In this document: one piece after another, positions 7,838 through 15,012 of the stretch | Position numbering within the stretch: the first letter of the stretch is position 1 | How the letters are laid out: each line of letters opens with the position of its first letter | Source of the DNA: Roseovarius halotolerans | GTDB lineage: Bacteria; Pseudomonadota; Alphaproteobacteria; Rhodobacterales; Rhodobacteraceae | DNA length: 64,000 nt | NCBI RefSeq assembly: GCF_900172255.1 | Contig: NZ_FWFU01000004.1 | Coordinates: 492,088-556,087 of the forward strand | Direction of reading: 5' to 3' | The notes under the pieces: model-generated | Seen by the model: the letters and a program-made list of their open reading frames with translations, nothing else | Told to the model about the DNA's origin: nothing | Database searches by the model: none | Made by a program: the position numbers and the translations under genes

Positions 7838-8311
7838 TCAGTTCACGCATTCCGCATCGACGACATCCTTGTCGCGCGATTTGCCAGCGCCGCTGGCGAT
7901 CGCGATGCGGCGCGGTTTGAGCGCCTCGGGCACTTCACGCACGAGGTCGATATGCAGCATCCCGTCGGCATGGGATGCGCCGGTGACCTTGACGTGATCG
8001 GCCAGCTGGAACTTGCGTTCAAAGGCGCGGGTGGCGATGCCGCGATGCAGGAAGCTGCGCGCGGAATCGTCCTCGGCCTTACGGGCAGAAACGACAAGCG
8101 CGCCATCCTTCACCTCGACGCTGAGATCGCTGTCGGCGAAACCGGCAACGGCAATCGAGATGCGATAGGAATCATCGGCGGTCTTTTCGATGTTGTAGGG
8201 GGGATAGGTGGGCTGGCCCATGTCGCTGGCAAGGACACGATCCATCATGTCGGCGATCTGGTCAAAACCCACGGTGGCCCGGTACAGGGGCGCAAGGTCG
8301 AAGTTACGCAT
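7838..8311 (-). CDS. small heat-shock protein (Hsp20/IbpA family)
   Basis: 157 residues. An alpha-crystallin domain (about 38-130) sits between a short N-terminal arm (DLAPLYRATVGFDQIADMMDRVL) and a C-terminal tail. Family signatures are YPPYNIEKTADDSYRISIAVAGF and the RSFLHRGIATRAFERKFQL strand. The tail contains RRIAI, an IxI-type anchor used for oligomer assembly. The protein holds unfolding proteins for refolding by DnaK/ClpB. It begins 7 nt after AGGAGG, and that ribosome site is buried in a predicted hairpin (see the leader entry), which points to heat-controlled translation. Confidence 0.92.
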   Translation of the reverse strand: MRNFDLAPLYRATVGFDQIADMMDRVLASDMGQPTYPPYNIEKTADDSYRISIAVAGFADSDLSVEVKDGALVVSARKAEDDSARSFLHRGIATRAFERKFQLADHVKVTGASHADGMLHIDLVREVPEALKPRRIAIASGAGKSRDKDVVDAECVN

Positions 8312-8336
8312 TGGTCATCCTCCTTTGAGCGATACC
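8312..8336 (-). promoter_or_regulatory. ROSE-like RNA thermometer hairpin of hsp20
   Basis: On the transcript strand, GGUAUCGCUC pairs with GAGGAUGACC around the loop AAAG. This uses nine base pairs, a bulged G in UCGCU opposite the ribosome-binding site, and a bulged A. The UYGCU box with its bulged G facing AGGAGG is the hallmark of ROSE elements, which control small heat-shock genes in alphaproteobacteria. A further small hairpin (CCUU-CGGG-AAGG) lies upstream near 8346-8360. The folding was done by eye, without energies. Confidence 0.55.
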
Positions 8337-8448
8337 TCATGTGATGCCTTCCCGAAGGGACAGGCAAAAACTGCGCGACCCGCAAAGCGGCGTCGGGCAG
8401 AATTGATTTGGGATGCGCGCGCGGCGCTTTCAAGACCCCTGCGCGGAG

Positions 8449-9267
8449 TCAGGGCCGCGCGAAACGCGCGCCCGAGGCGCGGTGCCCCTCGCCCACCTGC
8501 ACGCGCAGAAAACCGCCATTTGCAGGTTGTGCCGGTCTGGCGGCACGCAGATCGCGCTTGAGCGCATCGACCAGCGCGGGAAGCTCCATGCCATAGGCGG
8601 TGGTGCCAACGGCATCGCTCGACCCGCCGCTGACCAGCGACAGGATGCGCGCGCGGTGCCCGTCACGGGTGAAAACCGGCGCACCCGATGATCCGAAAGT
8701 GACATCGCAGTCGAACTGCATCAGCCCCCCGCCGAATGCCTCGAGCCCGCAATCACGCTGCCATGAGGGCGCGGAGTCGCGGTCGCGGCCATAGGAGACG
8801 ACGCTGAGGCGCAGGCCCGCGCGCGGTGCGCCATGCAGCACGAAGGGATCGGCCAGCGCGGATTGAATGGGTGTTTCCAGTTCCAGAAGCGCCGCGTCGT
8901 TGCGCACGTTCTCAGCGCTCATCCCGCCCAGCGGGTCATAGGCCTTGGGCGCGACATGGCGGGCAACGCCGCGTTCAGCGATGGTCTTGCCGTCGCGCAG
9001 CCCGGCGCGAAAGCGCATGGTCTCGGGAGCGATCCTGTTGCCCTGCCGATCAAAGACGCAATGGGCGGCGGTCAGCACCAGATCGGGCGCGATCAGGACG
9101 CCGGTGCAATAGCCCGAAGCGCCCTGCTCCACGCGGCCCACGGCCTCCCATCCGAAAAGGTCGTCTCGGTCGGTCAGACGGATGAGGCCACTGTTCTGCG
9201 ATGCCGCCGGGCTTGCAAGGAGAGCGGCGAACAGCGCCGCGCCCAGAATGCGATGCCAGCTGTTCAT
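8449..9267 (-). CDS. secreted trypsin-like serine protease (paralogue 2)
   Basis: 272 residues with a signal peptide (about 1-23, ending PAAS). It is a chymotrypsin-fold (S1) protease with all three catalytic residues visible: His in LTAAHC (about 70), Asp in RNDAALLEL (about 125) and Ser in GSSGAPVF (about 195). Cysteines near the active site (GYCTG, AAHC) suggest a disulfide. Its ATG overlaps the stop of the upstream paralogue by 4 bp (ATGA), so translation is probably coupled. The two proteins share layout and C-terminal ends (GARFARP here, GAKFAKP there). Substrate and activation are unknown. Confidence 0.85.
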   Translation of the reverse strand: MNSWHRILGAALFAALLASPAASQNSGLIRLTDRDDLFGWEAVGRVEQGASGYCTGVLIAPDLVLTAAHCVFDRQGNRIAPETMRFRAGLRDGKTIAERGVARHVAPKAYDPLGGMSAENVRNDAALLELETPIQSALADPFVLHGAPRAGLRLSVVSYGRDRDSAPSWQRDCGLEAFGGGLMQFDCDVTFGSSGAPVFTRDGHRARILSLVSGGSSDAVGTTAYGMELPALVDALKRDLRAARPAQPANGGFLRVQVGEGHRASGARFARP

Positions 9268-10061
9268 GGCTTGGCGAACTTGGCGCCGGTGTCGCGTCTG
9301 CCGCCCGTGGTGAACATGCGCCGGGGTTGTGGCGTAACGCTGTTCTCGTCGAGCATCGGCAAAAGCTCGGCCAGCGGCCCTTCAAGCTGCGTTCCAAGCG
9401 AGACCTTGCGCCCGTCCATCTCGGCCATGGCCGACACGACGGAGACCACGCGCGGCGCTCCCCCCTCGAAGGAAAAGATCGGCGCACCCGAGGCCCCGAA
9501 ATCAACGTCGCAGGAGGTAATCAGCACACCCTGCCGACGCAGCATCACGTCGCAGACTTCCTGCAGCGAGGGCGCATCGGAACGCCCGCGCGCATAGCTG
9601 ACGACGCCGATGCGCTGCCCCTTGCGGGGGCGGATATCGGTCTCGAACGGGATGACGCTGGTGTTGCGGATCGGGTGGTGCAGTTCCAGCAATGCGATGT
9701 CATTGCGCACCCGATTGCCCGGATCGGTCTCGGAAAAATCATAGGACGGGTGGATCACCGCGCGGCGCACCTGGCGATAGGCCGAGGCGCGGCCGTTGCG
9801 CCAACCGGCCAGGAACTCGATCCCGGTGGGGTCGATCTTTGCGCCGCTTGCCTTGTCGAACAGGCAATGCGCCGCTGTCAGCACGATCCGCGGTGCGATC
9901 AGCGCGCCGGTACAGAACCCCAGCCCGTTGATATCGAGACGCCCCACGGCCTCCCAGCCGCGCCCGTCATCGCCGGTATCAAGGCGCTCGAGGCGGCTGT
10001 CCTGCGCAGCCGCGACCCCCGCCAGGAAGACGGCGACGAAGATGATCAAATGTCTGAGCAT
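9264..10061 (-). CDS. secreted trypsin-like serine protease (paralogue 1)
   Basis: 265 residues with an N-terminal signal peptide (MLRHLIIFVAVFLAGVAAAQ). S1 protease motifs: His in LTAAHC (about 65), Asp in RNDIALLEL (about 125) and Ser in FGASGAPIF (about 190). The start at 10061 follows GGAGGGG with good spacing; the frame is open far upstream, but that is antisense to glcF. It is the first gene of a coupled pair with the next protease. A tandem duplication is the simplest origin, since domain order, WEAVGR near the N-terminus and the C-terminal GAKFAKP are shared. Confidence 0.85.
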   Translation of the reverse strand: MLRHLIIFVAVFLAGVAAAQDSRLERLDTGDDGRGWEAVGRLDINGLGFCTGALIAPRIVLTAAHCLFDKASGAKIDPTGIEFLAGWRNGRASAYRQVRRAVIHPSYDFSETDPGNRVRNDIALLELHHPIRNTSVIPFETDIRPRKGQRIGVVSYARGRSDAPSLQEVCDVMLRRQGVLITSCDVDFGASGAPIFSFEGGAPRVVSVVSAMAEMDGRKVSLGTQLEGPLAELLPMLDENSVTPQPRRMFTTGGRRDTGAKFAKP

Positions 10062-10111
10062 GGCCCCTCCGGCGATACTGGCCATTTGGCTAGCAACGGT
10101 TTGGGGCGAAA

Positions 10112-11443
10112 TTAGGGCGCGCCGCGCAGGTTCGGCACCTGCGGGCCGGCGTTGTGGCCGGGGCGCATCGCCGGGGGCATCGGCCCGCCCGTGGCCCAGT
10201 CCAGCAGTTCGACGGTATGCACCACCGGCACGTCCGCCCCCGACCCGATCTGCATCATGCAGCCGATATTCCCGGCGACGATCACCTCGGGCTGGCAGGC
10301 GGCCAGCGTGCGCAGCTTGCGCGCCTTCAACTGCCCCGAGATCTCGGGCTGCATCAGGTTGTAGGTGCCCGCGCTGCCACAGCACAGGTGGCTGTCGGCG
10401 GGTTCCACCACGCTGAACCCGGCGCGCTTGAGCAGGTCCTTGGGATAGCTCTTGATCTGCTGGCCATGCTGAAGCGAACAGGCCGCGTGATAGGCGACCC
10501 TGAGCCCCTTGTCTGCGCCCTCGGGCAGATCGAGCTTCATCAGCAACTCACTGATATCCATAGTGATTTCCGACACGGCGGCGGCATCTTCGGCCAGCGC
10601 CTCGCCCCGGAACATATGGCCGTAATCCTTGACGGTCGTGCCACAGCCCGAGGTGTTGATGACCACCGCATCAAGCCCTTCGCCGCGCATCTCGCGGGTC
10701 CAGGCGCGGATGTTCCTGGCCGCCGTGCGGTGGCTTTCCCCGGTCTTGCCCATGTGATGCGTGAGCGCCCCGCAACAGCCCGCGCCTTCGGCGACCACCA
10801 CCTCGCAGCCCAGCCGGGTCAGCAGGCGGATGGTGGCATCATTGATATCGGTATTGAGCGCACGCTGCGCGCAGCCGGTCATCAACGCCACCCGCTTGCG
10901 GCGCGGCCCCTTGGGCGCAAAGCTCTGGGGGTCGTCGTTGCGGCTGACCGGCGGCACCTGCCTGGGTGCCATCTCGAGCATCGCCCTCAGCCGCGCATCG
11001 GGCATGAGGAACGCGAAAGGCCGCCCGATCTTCGCGCCCAGCAACGCCAGCCGGAACCGCCCGGGATAGGGCAGGATCCGCGCCAGGATCCAGCGCAGGG
11101 CACGATCGCCGAAGGGCCGCTTGTAATTGCGCTCGATATAGTCGCGCGCGTGATCGACAAGGTGCATGTAATGCACCCCCGAGGGGCATGTCGTCATGCA
11201 GGCCAGACAACTCAGGCAGCGGTCGATATGCTTGACGGTCTTCGCGTCAGGTACCCGCTCGTTCTCGAGCATGTCCTTGATCAGGTAAATCCGCCCGCGC
11301 GGGCTGTCGAGCTCGTCACCGAGCACCTGGTAGGTCGGACAGGTGGCGGTGCAGAACCCGCAATGCACGCAGGCCCGCAGGATCTCGTTCGAGCGCGCGA
11401 TGCCCGGATCGCGAAGCTGCTCTTCTGTGAATTCCGTCTTCAT
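10112..11443 (-). CDS. glcF: glycolate oxidase iron-sulfur subunit GlcF
   Basis: 443 residues. It carries electrons from the flavin subunits of glycolate dehydrogenase to the respiratory chain. Two 4Fe-4S motifs lie near the N-terminus: CVHCGFCTATCP (about 25-36) and CLSCLACMTTCP (about 75-86). Two CCG-type domains follow, with GCGTTVKDYG, EGAGCCGALTHH and SHLCCGSAGTYN. Its ATG follows the glcE stop directly (TGAATG), so it is translated as part of glcD-glcE-glcF. The product glyoxylate could join that made by malyl-CoA lyase, encoded elsewhere in the window. Confidence 0.93.
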   Translation of the reverse strand: MKTEFTEEQLRDPGIARSNEILRACVHCGFCTATCPTYQVLGDELDSPRGRIYLIKDMLENERVPDAKTVKHIDRCLSCLACMTTCPSGVHYMHLVDHARDYIERNYKRPFGDRALRWILARILPYPGRFRLALLGAKIGRPFAFLMPDARLRAMLEMAPRQVPPVSRNDDPQSFAPKGPRRKRVALMTGCAQRALNTDINDATIRLLTRLGCEVVVAEGAGCCGALTHHMGKTGESHRTAARNIRAWTREMRGEGLDAVVINTSGCGTTVKDYGHMFRGEALAEDAAAVSEITMDISELLMKLDLPEGADKGLRVAYHAACSLQHGQQIKSYPKDLLKRAGFSVVEPADSHLCCGSAGTYNLMQPEISGQLKARKLRTLAACQPEVIVAGNIGCMMQIGSGADVPVVHTVELLDWATGGPMPPAMRPGHNAGPQVPNLRGAP

Positions 11444-12592
11444 TCAGTCGCTCGCCATTTGGGCCGGACCGTCCATCAGGCCGGGGTTGAGCAATCCGCG
11501 CGGGTCGAACTTGCGGCGCAGCCCTTCCTGCAGGGCCGCCACCGGCGCGGGCAGTGGCTGAAAGGTCCCGCCGCCCGCCTCGCCGCGAATGCGTGTCGCG
11601 TGGCCGCCCGTCTCTGCCAGCGGCGTGCGGATCTTCGCGGGCGCGGTGCCGCGCGGCACCAGCAGCCAGACAAGACCGCCGCCCCAGTCATAGATCGCCT
11701 CGGAACCGGGCAGCGCGGCCACGATACCGGGTGCGTCCGAGGGTTTCACGGAGAGGCGCCAGACATCGCCGTCGCGCCCGTGAAAGCGCCGCAGGTCGCG
11801 CAGGTCGCGCCATATTCCGGCAACAGCCTCACCGTCGTGGTCAAATCCGAGATCGCCGAACTGCGCCAGCGCCTCCTGCAACCGTCCGGCGCGATAGGCA
11901 ACCGAGCCCTGCGATCCTTCCAGCCGGATCAGCGTCCGCGCCGGCCCGTCGCCGCCACCCGGCAGATGCGCTGCACCGCTCACCTCGAAGGGCGAGGCCA
12001 ATGCACGCGACAGCGCGGTTATGGCACTGGCATCATCCTGGCCCGTGATCTCGACCGTGCCCGCGCTTTTCGCGCCGGGCAGCACCTTGAAGGACAGTTC
12101 GGTCAACACCCCGAGCGTGCCGAAACTGCCCGCCATCAGCTTGACAAGATCATAGCCGGTCACGTTCTTCATCACCCGCCCGCCATTGCGGATGACCTGC
12201 CCGCGCCCATCCACGAAGCGCACCCCCAACAGGAAATCGCGCGCCGCGCCCACCTGAATGCGCCGCGGCCCCGAGACATTGGCGGCGAAAACCCCACCGA
12301 TGGTGGGCTCTCCACTGGTGCCGAGCAATCCGCGATGATCCATCGGCTCGAATGCCAGCCGCTGCCCTTCGGCCGCAAGCGTCGCCTCGATCTCGGCCAG
12401 CGGCGTGCCGGCGCGCGCCACCATGGTCAGCGCGCCCGGCTCGTATAGCGTGATCCCGCTCAGGCGCCGCGTCGTCAGCGGCACGCCGTCGCGCGCGCCC
12501 CCAACAGGGCGCGTCCCGCCGCCCTGCACCCGGAACGGCGCTTCGGCCCCGGCCAGGATGGCGGCCAGCTCGGCCTCGCTTTCAGGTTCCAT
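11444..12592 (-). CDS. glcE: glycolate oxidase FAD-binding subunit GlcE
   Basis: 382 residues with a PCMH-type FAD-binding domain: FRVQGGGTRPVGG near the N-terminus, then GEPTIGGVFAANVSGPRR and MKNVTGYDLVKLMAGSFGTLGV, both contacting FAD in this family. It is shorter than GlcD and ends FDPRGLLNPG. Two in-frame ATGs compete (12592 and 12601). The upstream one lies inside the tail of an intergenic repeat (AAGATGAAG), so 12592 is preferred, though neither has a clear ribosome site. It is the middle gene of glcDEF. Confidence 0.92.
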   Translation of the reverse strand: MEPESEAELAAILAGAEAPFRVQGGGTRPVGGARDGVPLTTRRLSGITLYEPGALTMVARAGTPLAEIEATLAAEGQRLAFEPMDHRGLLGTSGEPTIGGVFAANVSGPRRIQVGAARDFLLGVRFVDGRGQVIRNGGRVMKNVTGYDLVKLMAGSFGTLGVLTELSFKVLPGAKSAGTVEITGQDDASAITALSRALASPFEVSGAAHLPGGGDGPARTLIRLEGSQGSVAYRAGRLQEALAQFGDLGFDHDGEAVAGIWRDLRDLRRFHGRDGDVWRLSVKPSDAPGIVAALPGSEAIYDWGGGLVWLLVPRGTAPAKIRTPLAETGGHATRIRGEAGGGTFQPLPAPVAALQEGLRRKFDPRGLLNPGLMDGPAQMASD

Positions 12593-12595
12593 TGT

Positions 12596-12657
12596 CTTCA
12601 TCTTGCCAAAAATACTCCGGGGGAGTCGCCGCTTGCGGCGACGGGGGCAGCGCCCCC
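12596..12657 (-). repeat. intergenic hairpin repeat, copy A
   Basis: A 62-bp element between the glcD stop and the glcE start. Read on the minus strand it has two hairpins, GGGGGC-GCT-GCCCCC and GTCGCCG-CAAG-CGGCGAC, followed by TCCCCCGGAGTATTTTT and GGCAAGATGAAG. It differs by one base from the copy at 32647-32708. Here it sits inside an operon, so it is not a complete terminator unless it acts as a partial one. Confidence 0.9.
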
Positions 12658-14097
12658 TTATGCTGCGGCGTCCCTGCGGGCGGCGCTCGATTGCAGGGGA
12701 AAAACCTTGGCCGGATTCAAGAGCCACCCGGGATCGAACACATCCTTCACCGCCATCTGGATTTCAAGGTCTTCCGGCGCATACTGGTCGATCATCAGGT
12801 CGCGTTTCTCGATGCCCACGCCATGTTCGCCGGTCAGGCAACCGCCGACCTCGACGCAAAGCTTGAGGATCGCCGCGCCGAACGCCTCGCAGCGCTCCAG
12901 ATCGCCGGGCTTGTTGGCATCGAACAGGATCAGCGGGTGCATGTTGCCATCGCCCGCGTGAAACACATTCGCCACGTCCAGCCCGAATTCCCCCGACATC
13001 TCGCCGATGCGCTTGAGCACATGGGGCAGCTGGCTGACCGGGATGGTGCCGTCGAGGCACATGTAGTCGTTGATCTGCCCCATCGCGCCGAAGGCGGATT
13101 TGCGGCCCAGCCAGATGCGCGCGCTCTCCTCGGCCGAGTTGCTCTGGCGCAGCTCGACAGGGTCATGAGCACGGGCGATTTCGATAATGGTTTCAAGCTG
13201 TTCGTCGATCTCGGCGTCCGACCCTTCGACCTCGACGATCAACAGCGCCTCGCAATCGGGGTAGCCCGCACCGGCAAAGGCCTCGCAGGCGCGAATGCAG
13301 GGGCGGTCCATGAACTCGATCGCGACCGGCAGCACCCCGGCCTTGATGATATCGCTGACGCAGTGGCCCGCGACCTCGTTCGAATCAAAGCCGATCAGCA
13401 CCGGGCGCGCGCCTTCGGGCTTGTGCAGGATGCGCAGGGTCGCTTCGGTCACCACGCCAAGCTGCCCCTCGGAGCCGCAGATCAGCCCCAGGAGGTCATA
13501 GCCCGCCGCATCGAGATGCGCGCCCCCGAGCTCGATCACGGTGCCATCCATCAGCACCATCGTGACCCCCATAAGGTTGTTGGTGGTGACCCCGTATTTC
13601 AGGCAATGCGCGCCGCCCGAATTCATCGCGATGTTGCCCGCGATGGCACAGGCAAGCTGGCTTGACGGGTCCGGCGCGTAGAAGAAGCCCTCGGTCTCGA
13701 CGGCGCCGGTGACCGACAGGTTCGTGCGTCCGGTCTGAACGCGGATGAAGCGATTTTCGTAATCCGTTTCAAGCACTTCGGTCAGGCGCGCCACGCCAAG
13801 GATCACGCTGTCGGCACTGGGCAGAGCGCCCCCGGCGAGCGAGGTTCCCGCCCCGCGCGGCACCACCGGCACGCTCATTTCGTGACAGATGCGCAGTGCC
13901 TCGGCGACCTCTTGCGTGGAGCCCGGCAGCACAACCGCCATGGGCGCGCATTTATACGCGGTTAGCGCATCGCATTCATAGACGCGGGTTTCGGCGGGGT
14001 CCGAGATCACCGCGTCGCTGGGCAGAGCGCGGTGCAGGCGGGCGACCAGTTCGGATTTCCGCGCGAGAATCGCCGGGTTGGGCGGGGGCATGTCCAT
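12658..14097 (-). CDS. glcD: glycolate oxidase subunit GlcD
   Basis: 479 residues, an FAD-linked oxidase of the GlcD/D-lactate dehydrogenase family, with a PCMH FAD domain (about 40-220) and an FAD-oxidase C-terminal domain. Motifs: VPRGAGTSLAGGALP, IAGNIAMNSGGAHCLKYGVT, YDLLGLICGSEGQLGV and, near the end, HAGDGNMHP and GEHGVG. It oxidises glycolate to glyoxylate with GlcE and GlcF. The start at 14097 is set by AGGAG 7 nt upstream; a second ATG two codons later is possible. It is the first gene of the operon and divergent from the DUF599 gene, with promoters expected in the 80-bp AT-rich gap. Confidence 0.93.
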   Translation of the reverse strand: MDMPPPNPAILARKSELVARLHRALPSDAVISDPAETRVYECDALTAYKCAPMAVVLPGSTQEVAEALRICHEMSVPVVPRGAGTSLAGGALPSADSVILGVARLTEVLETDYENRFIRVQTGRTNLSVTGAVETEGFFYAPDPSSQLACAIAGNIAMNSGGAHCLKYGVTTNNLMGVTMVLMDGTVIELGGAHLDAAGYDLLGLICGSEGQLGVVTEATLRILHKPEGARPVLIGFDSNEVAGHCVSDIIKAGVLPVAIEFMDRPCIRACEAFAGAGYPDCEALLIVEVEGSDAEIDEQLETIIEIARAHDPVELRQSNSAEESARIWLGRKSAFGAMGQINDYMCLDGTIPVSQLPHVLKRIGEMSGEFGLDVANVFHAGDGNMHPLILFDANKPGDLERCEAFGAAILKLCVEVGGCLTGEHGVGIEKRDLMIDQYAPEDLEIQMAVKDVFDPGWLLNPAKVFPLQSSAARRDAAA

Positions 14098-14177
14098 GTA
14101 ACGTCTCCTATTGGTAATAAAATATAACCAATCATGAGGGGCTGGCAAGTTGTTCTTCGGCAGGATAATCTGAAAGA

Positions 14178-14873
14178 ATGGACTGGACGGATCGGCTCAG
14201 CCTCTTTTCGCCGCTTGATTACTGGGCGGTCGGCCTGCTGTTCGGCAGCTGGATCGTGATCGGCTACTTCATTGAAAACCCTCCGAAATCCCGCCCTTCG
14301 GTATCTGTTCTGATGGCGCAATACCGGCGCGACTGGATGGTCCAGATGATCACGCGGCAACCGCGCATCTTCGACGCGCAGATCCTTGCCACGCTGCGGC
14401 AGGGGACGTCGTTCTTCGCTTCGGCGACGATGATCGCGATCGGTGGCTGCCTGGCGCTGTTTGGCAACATGGAGCGGTTCATCGGGGTCGCCGAAGACCT
14501 GACGCTGGGCGCCGACCCCAACATCGTTTGGGAAGTCAAGGTATTGGTATTGCTTGTTTTTCTGGCGAATGGATTCCTCAAGTTCGTGTGGTCGAACCGG
14601 CTGTTCGGGTATTGCGCGGTCTTGATGGCGGCGGTGCCGAATGAGCCTGAGAATGCGCTGTGCCAGAAACGGGCGGCCAAGTCGGGGGAGATCAACATCA
14701 CCGCGGCGAGAAGCTTCAACCGGGGTCTGCGATCGGTTTATTTCGCTTTGACATCAACGGTTTGGCTACTTGGCGCCGAGGCGCTGATCGTCGCGGTGGG
14801 GTTCACCTGCCTTGTGCTCCTGCGGCGCGAATTCGCCTCGCAGTCGCGCGCCGTCCTGATCCAGACCGAGTAG
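14178..14873 (+). CDS. DUF599 family membrane protein
   Basis: 231 residues. Helices are visible at about 14-34, 75-95, 115-135 and 193-215. The cytoplasmic loops are basic, with YRRDWMVQMITRQPRIFDAQI and ARSFNRGLRSVYFA. The pattern and motifs fit DUF599, an uncharacterised inner-membrane family. It is a single gene transcribed away from glcD and followed by two intergenic repeats. No function can be assigned. Confidence 0.8.
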   Translation: MDWTDRLSLFSPLDYWAVGLLFGSWIVIGYFIENPPKSRPSVSVLMAQYRRDWMVQMITRQPRIFDAQILATLRQGTSFFASATMIAIGGCLALFGNMERFIGVAEDLTLGADPNIVWEVKVLVLLVFLANGFLKFVWSNRLFGYCAVLMAAVPNEPENALCQKRAAKSGEINITAARSFNRGLRSVYFALTSTVWLLGAEALIVAVGFTCLVLLRREFASQSRAVLIQTE

Positions 14874-14880
14874 AAAAACC

Positions 14881-14915
14881 GTACGAAACGTCCGTTTTGT
14901 ACAGCGGTTTTGTAC
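14881..14915. repeat. GTAC-dyad repeat, copy 1
   Basis: A 35-bp element starting 8 bp after the DUF599 stop. GTACGAAAC and GTTTTGTAC form an imperfect inverted repeat around GTCC. A second GTTTTGTAC follows 13 bp after the first. The same 35 bp with two changes occurs at 42323-42357 after another gene. Confidence 0.85.
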
Positions 14916-14950
14916 GAAATCTGCGCGACACCTTTTTGCAGTCCGAGGCC

Positions 14951-15000
14951 GGGGGGCCAGCCCCCCGGACCCCCCGAGGTATTTCGGGCCAGATGAAGGG
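14951..15000 (+). repeat. intergenic hairpin repeat, copy C
   Basis: A G-tract/C-tract hairpin (GGGGGG-CCA-GCCCCCC) is followed by CCCCCCGAGGTATTTC and GGGCCAGATGAAG. It lies between the DUF599 gene and the convergent end of the VWA/GATase gene. It is nearly identical to the copy at 54041-54091. Confidence 0.85.
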
Positions 15001-15012
15001 CTGGGCGCGGTC

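Noticed and set aside
10154..12448. 764-codon open frame antisense to glcF-glcE
   Set aside because: GC-rich coding sequence leaves antisense frames open; the translation shows no domain and the sense strand has clear GlcF/GlcE motifs.
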